Source of the DNA: Anaerolineales bacterium
GTDB lineage: Bacteria > Chloroflexota > Anaerolineae > Anaerolineales > UBA4823
Assembly: GCA_016932955.1 (NCBI GenBank)
Contig: JAFGBV010000144.1
Span: 1-6,285, forward strand
Length of the DNA: 6,285 bases
Direction of reading: 5' to 3'
Positions 5,680 through 6,285 of the stretch are shown one piece after another. The notes below the pieces were generated by a model, which did no database searches, was not told the origin of the DNA, and saw only the letters and a program-made list of their open reading frames with translations. Each line of letters opens with the position of its first letter. Position 1 is the first letter of the stretch. Both the position numbers and the translations under genes were made by a program.

Positions 5680-6285
5680 TTATGGTCCTAATGTAAGATT
5701 CAGCCGACGCCGAGAGTCCAGAAGAAGAGCAGCCGCAGGGCGGACACTATATTGGTCGGCAGGGTTCTTCAGCCGTTCATCCACTGTGAACTTTCCTAAC
5801 GCAATTGAAGCTTTTCCAGCGGATACTGGATTAATTGGCGCAGTCAGGACGTCGAACACCATCTGTGCAAAAAAGAAAGCACGACGAATACCATTCCAGC
5901 GTGTAAACTTACGTAGCACATCAAGGTGGTCTGCCATAGCTTCAACTGCTTTAGTGACTGATAAGAGATCGGTCTTTCCATTGTTAAGAAATTGTAATTG
6001 GGCATTGTGGAAATCATCCCGAGCCCGTTTGTAATCCACTTCCTGTACCACATCTACGGCTTTTTGAAGCAGATAGAATTCATCCCTATCTGGTTCCTCT
6101 GGCACTAAAAACTCGCGTCCAATAACTGCACTAATCAAGTTAGGCAATCCACGCCCTGCCTGCAATTGATCCTCGATTGATGACTTTTCAGTAATTCCAA
6201 AGTCTTTTTTGAGATCATCTAAGGATTCATAAGGCGAGACGGCAACCACGCCACCAGCCATCGCAGGTAGTTCATTAAGCAATAC
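5680..6285 (-). CDS. Hypothetical protein, C-terminal 201 residues (runs off right edge)
   Basis: The frame is open at the right edge (first full codon GTA, Val) and ends with TAA at 5680-5682, so only the C-terminus is present. An internal ATG near 6261 lacks a ribosome-binding site and is not a convincing start. The visible part is mostly helical and charged ('VVQEVDYKRARDDFHNAQLQ', 'AVEAMADHLDVLRKFTRWN'), then has a short hydrophobic stretch ('AFFFAQMVFDVLTAPINPVS') that may be a membrane-associated helix. It ends in 'DERLKNPADQYSVRPAAALL' and 'LDSRRRLNLTLGP'. I do not recognise the family. Lines counted by eye are 33-52% G+C, against 57-60% in the proteases, so it may have a different origin. 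Its stop is followed 11 bases later by the attC-like element. Confidence 0.82.
   Translation of the reverse strand, partial: VLLNELPAMAGGVVAVSPYESLDDLKKDFGITEKSSIEDQLQAGRGLPNLISAVIGREFLVPEEPDRDEFYLLQKAVDVVQEVDYKRARDDFHNAQLQFLNNGKTDLLSVTKAVEAMADHLDVLRKFTRWNGIRRAFFFAQMVFDVLTAPINPVSAGKASIALGKFTVDERLKNPADQYSVRPAAALLLDSRRRLNLTLGP

Noticed and set aside
1..6285. CRISPR array, tRNA, rRNA or an insertion sequence with a transposase.
   Set aside because: There are no regularly spaced short repeats, no cloverleaf or rRNA motif, and no transposase-like protein; the only repeat pair is the two terminator-bearing copies.

Overview
The window comes from a bacterial chromosome or large contig, and every gene I can support is on the minus strand. 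There is no rRNA, tRNA or housekeeping marker, so taxonomy is only a guess. The moderately GC-rich genes, the protease and DUF6603 families and the lack of signal peptides would suit a Chloroflexota-like (Anaerolineae) or similar environmental bacterium, at low confidence.

Left two-thirds (1-4432): a compact minus-strand operon of three genes. Transcription probably starts near 4468 and first reads a trypsin-like serine protease (4432 to 3044). After 5 bp comes a second, paralogous trypsin-like protease (3038 to 1488), and after 20 bp a large DUF6603-family protein (from 1467, running off the left edge). Both proteases have the same three-part plan: an N-terminal 'VGxGIGxK' module, a His-Asp-Ser protease core, and a distinctive C-terminal module with an NHNRxVxVxWQR signature. 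Both appear catalytically competent. The DUF6603 protein is a likely functional partner, possibly a substrate, but that is inference from gene order alone.

Middle (4433-5610): a gene-poor region of relics. It holds two diverged copies of an about 85-bp repeat, 239-240 bp apart. Each copy carries a hairpin next to an A-rich tract, that is, a minus-strand intrinsic terminator; copy B is intact and copy A is degenerate. It also holds a short Trp-rich ORF that looks like the 3' end of a broken gene, and a small membrane-protein gene interrupted by one in-frame TGA.

Right end (5611-6285): the C-terminal 201 residues of an unrecognised, less GC-rich minus-strand gene. It is followed 11 bases after its stop by a 58-bp imperfect hairpin that resembles a short integron attC site in the orientation expected for a cassette gene. 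This is the most speculative structure in the window and is easy to test.

The points most worth a second look are the two-protease plus DUF6603 operon with its uncharacterised shared C-terminal module, the cysteine cluster placed on opposite sides of the catalytic Asp in the two paralogues, and the attC-like element.
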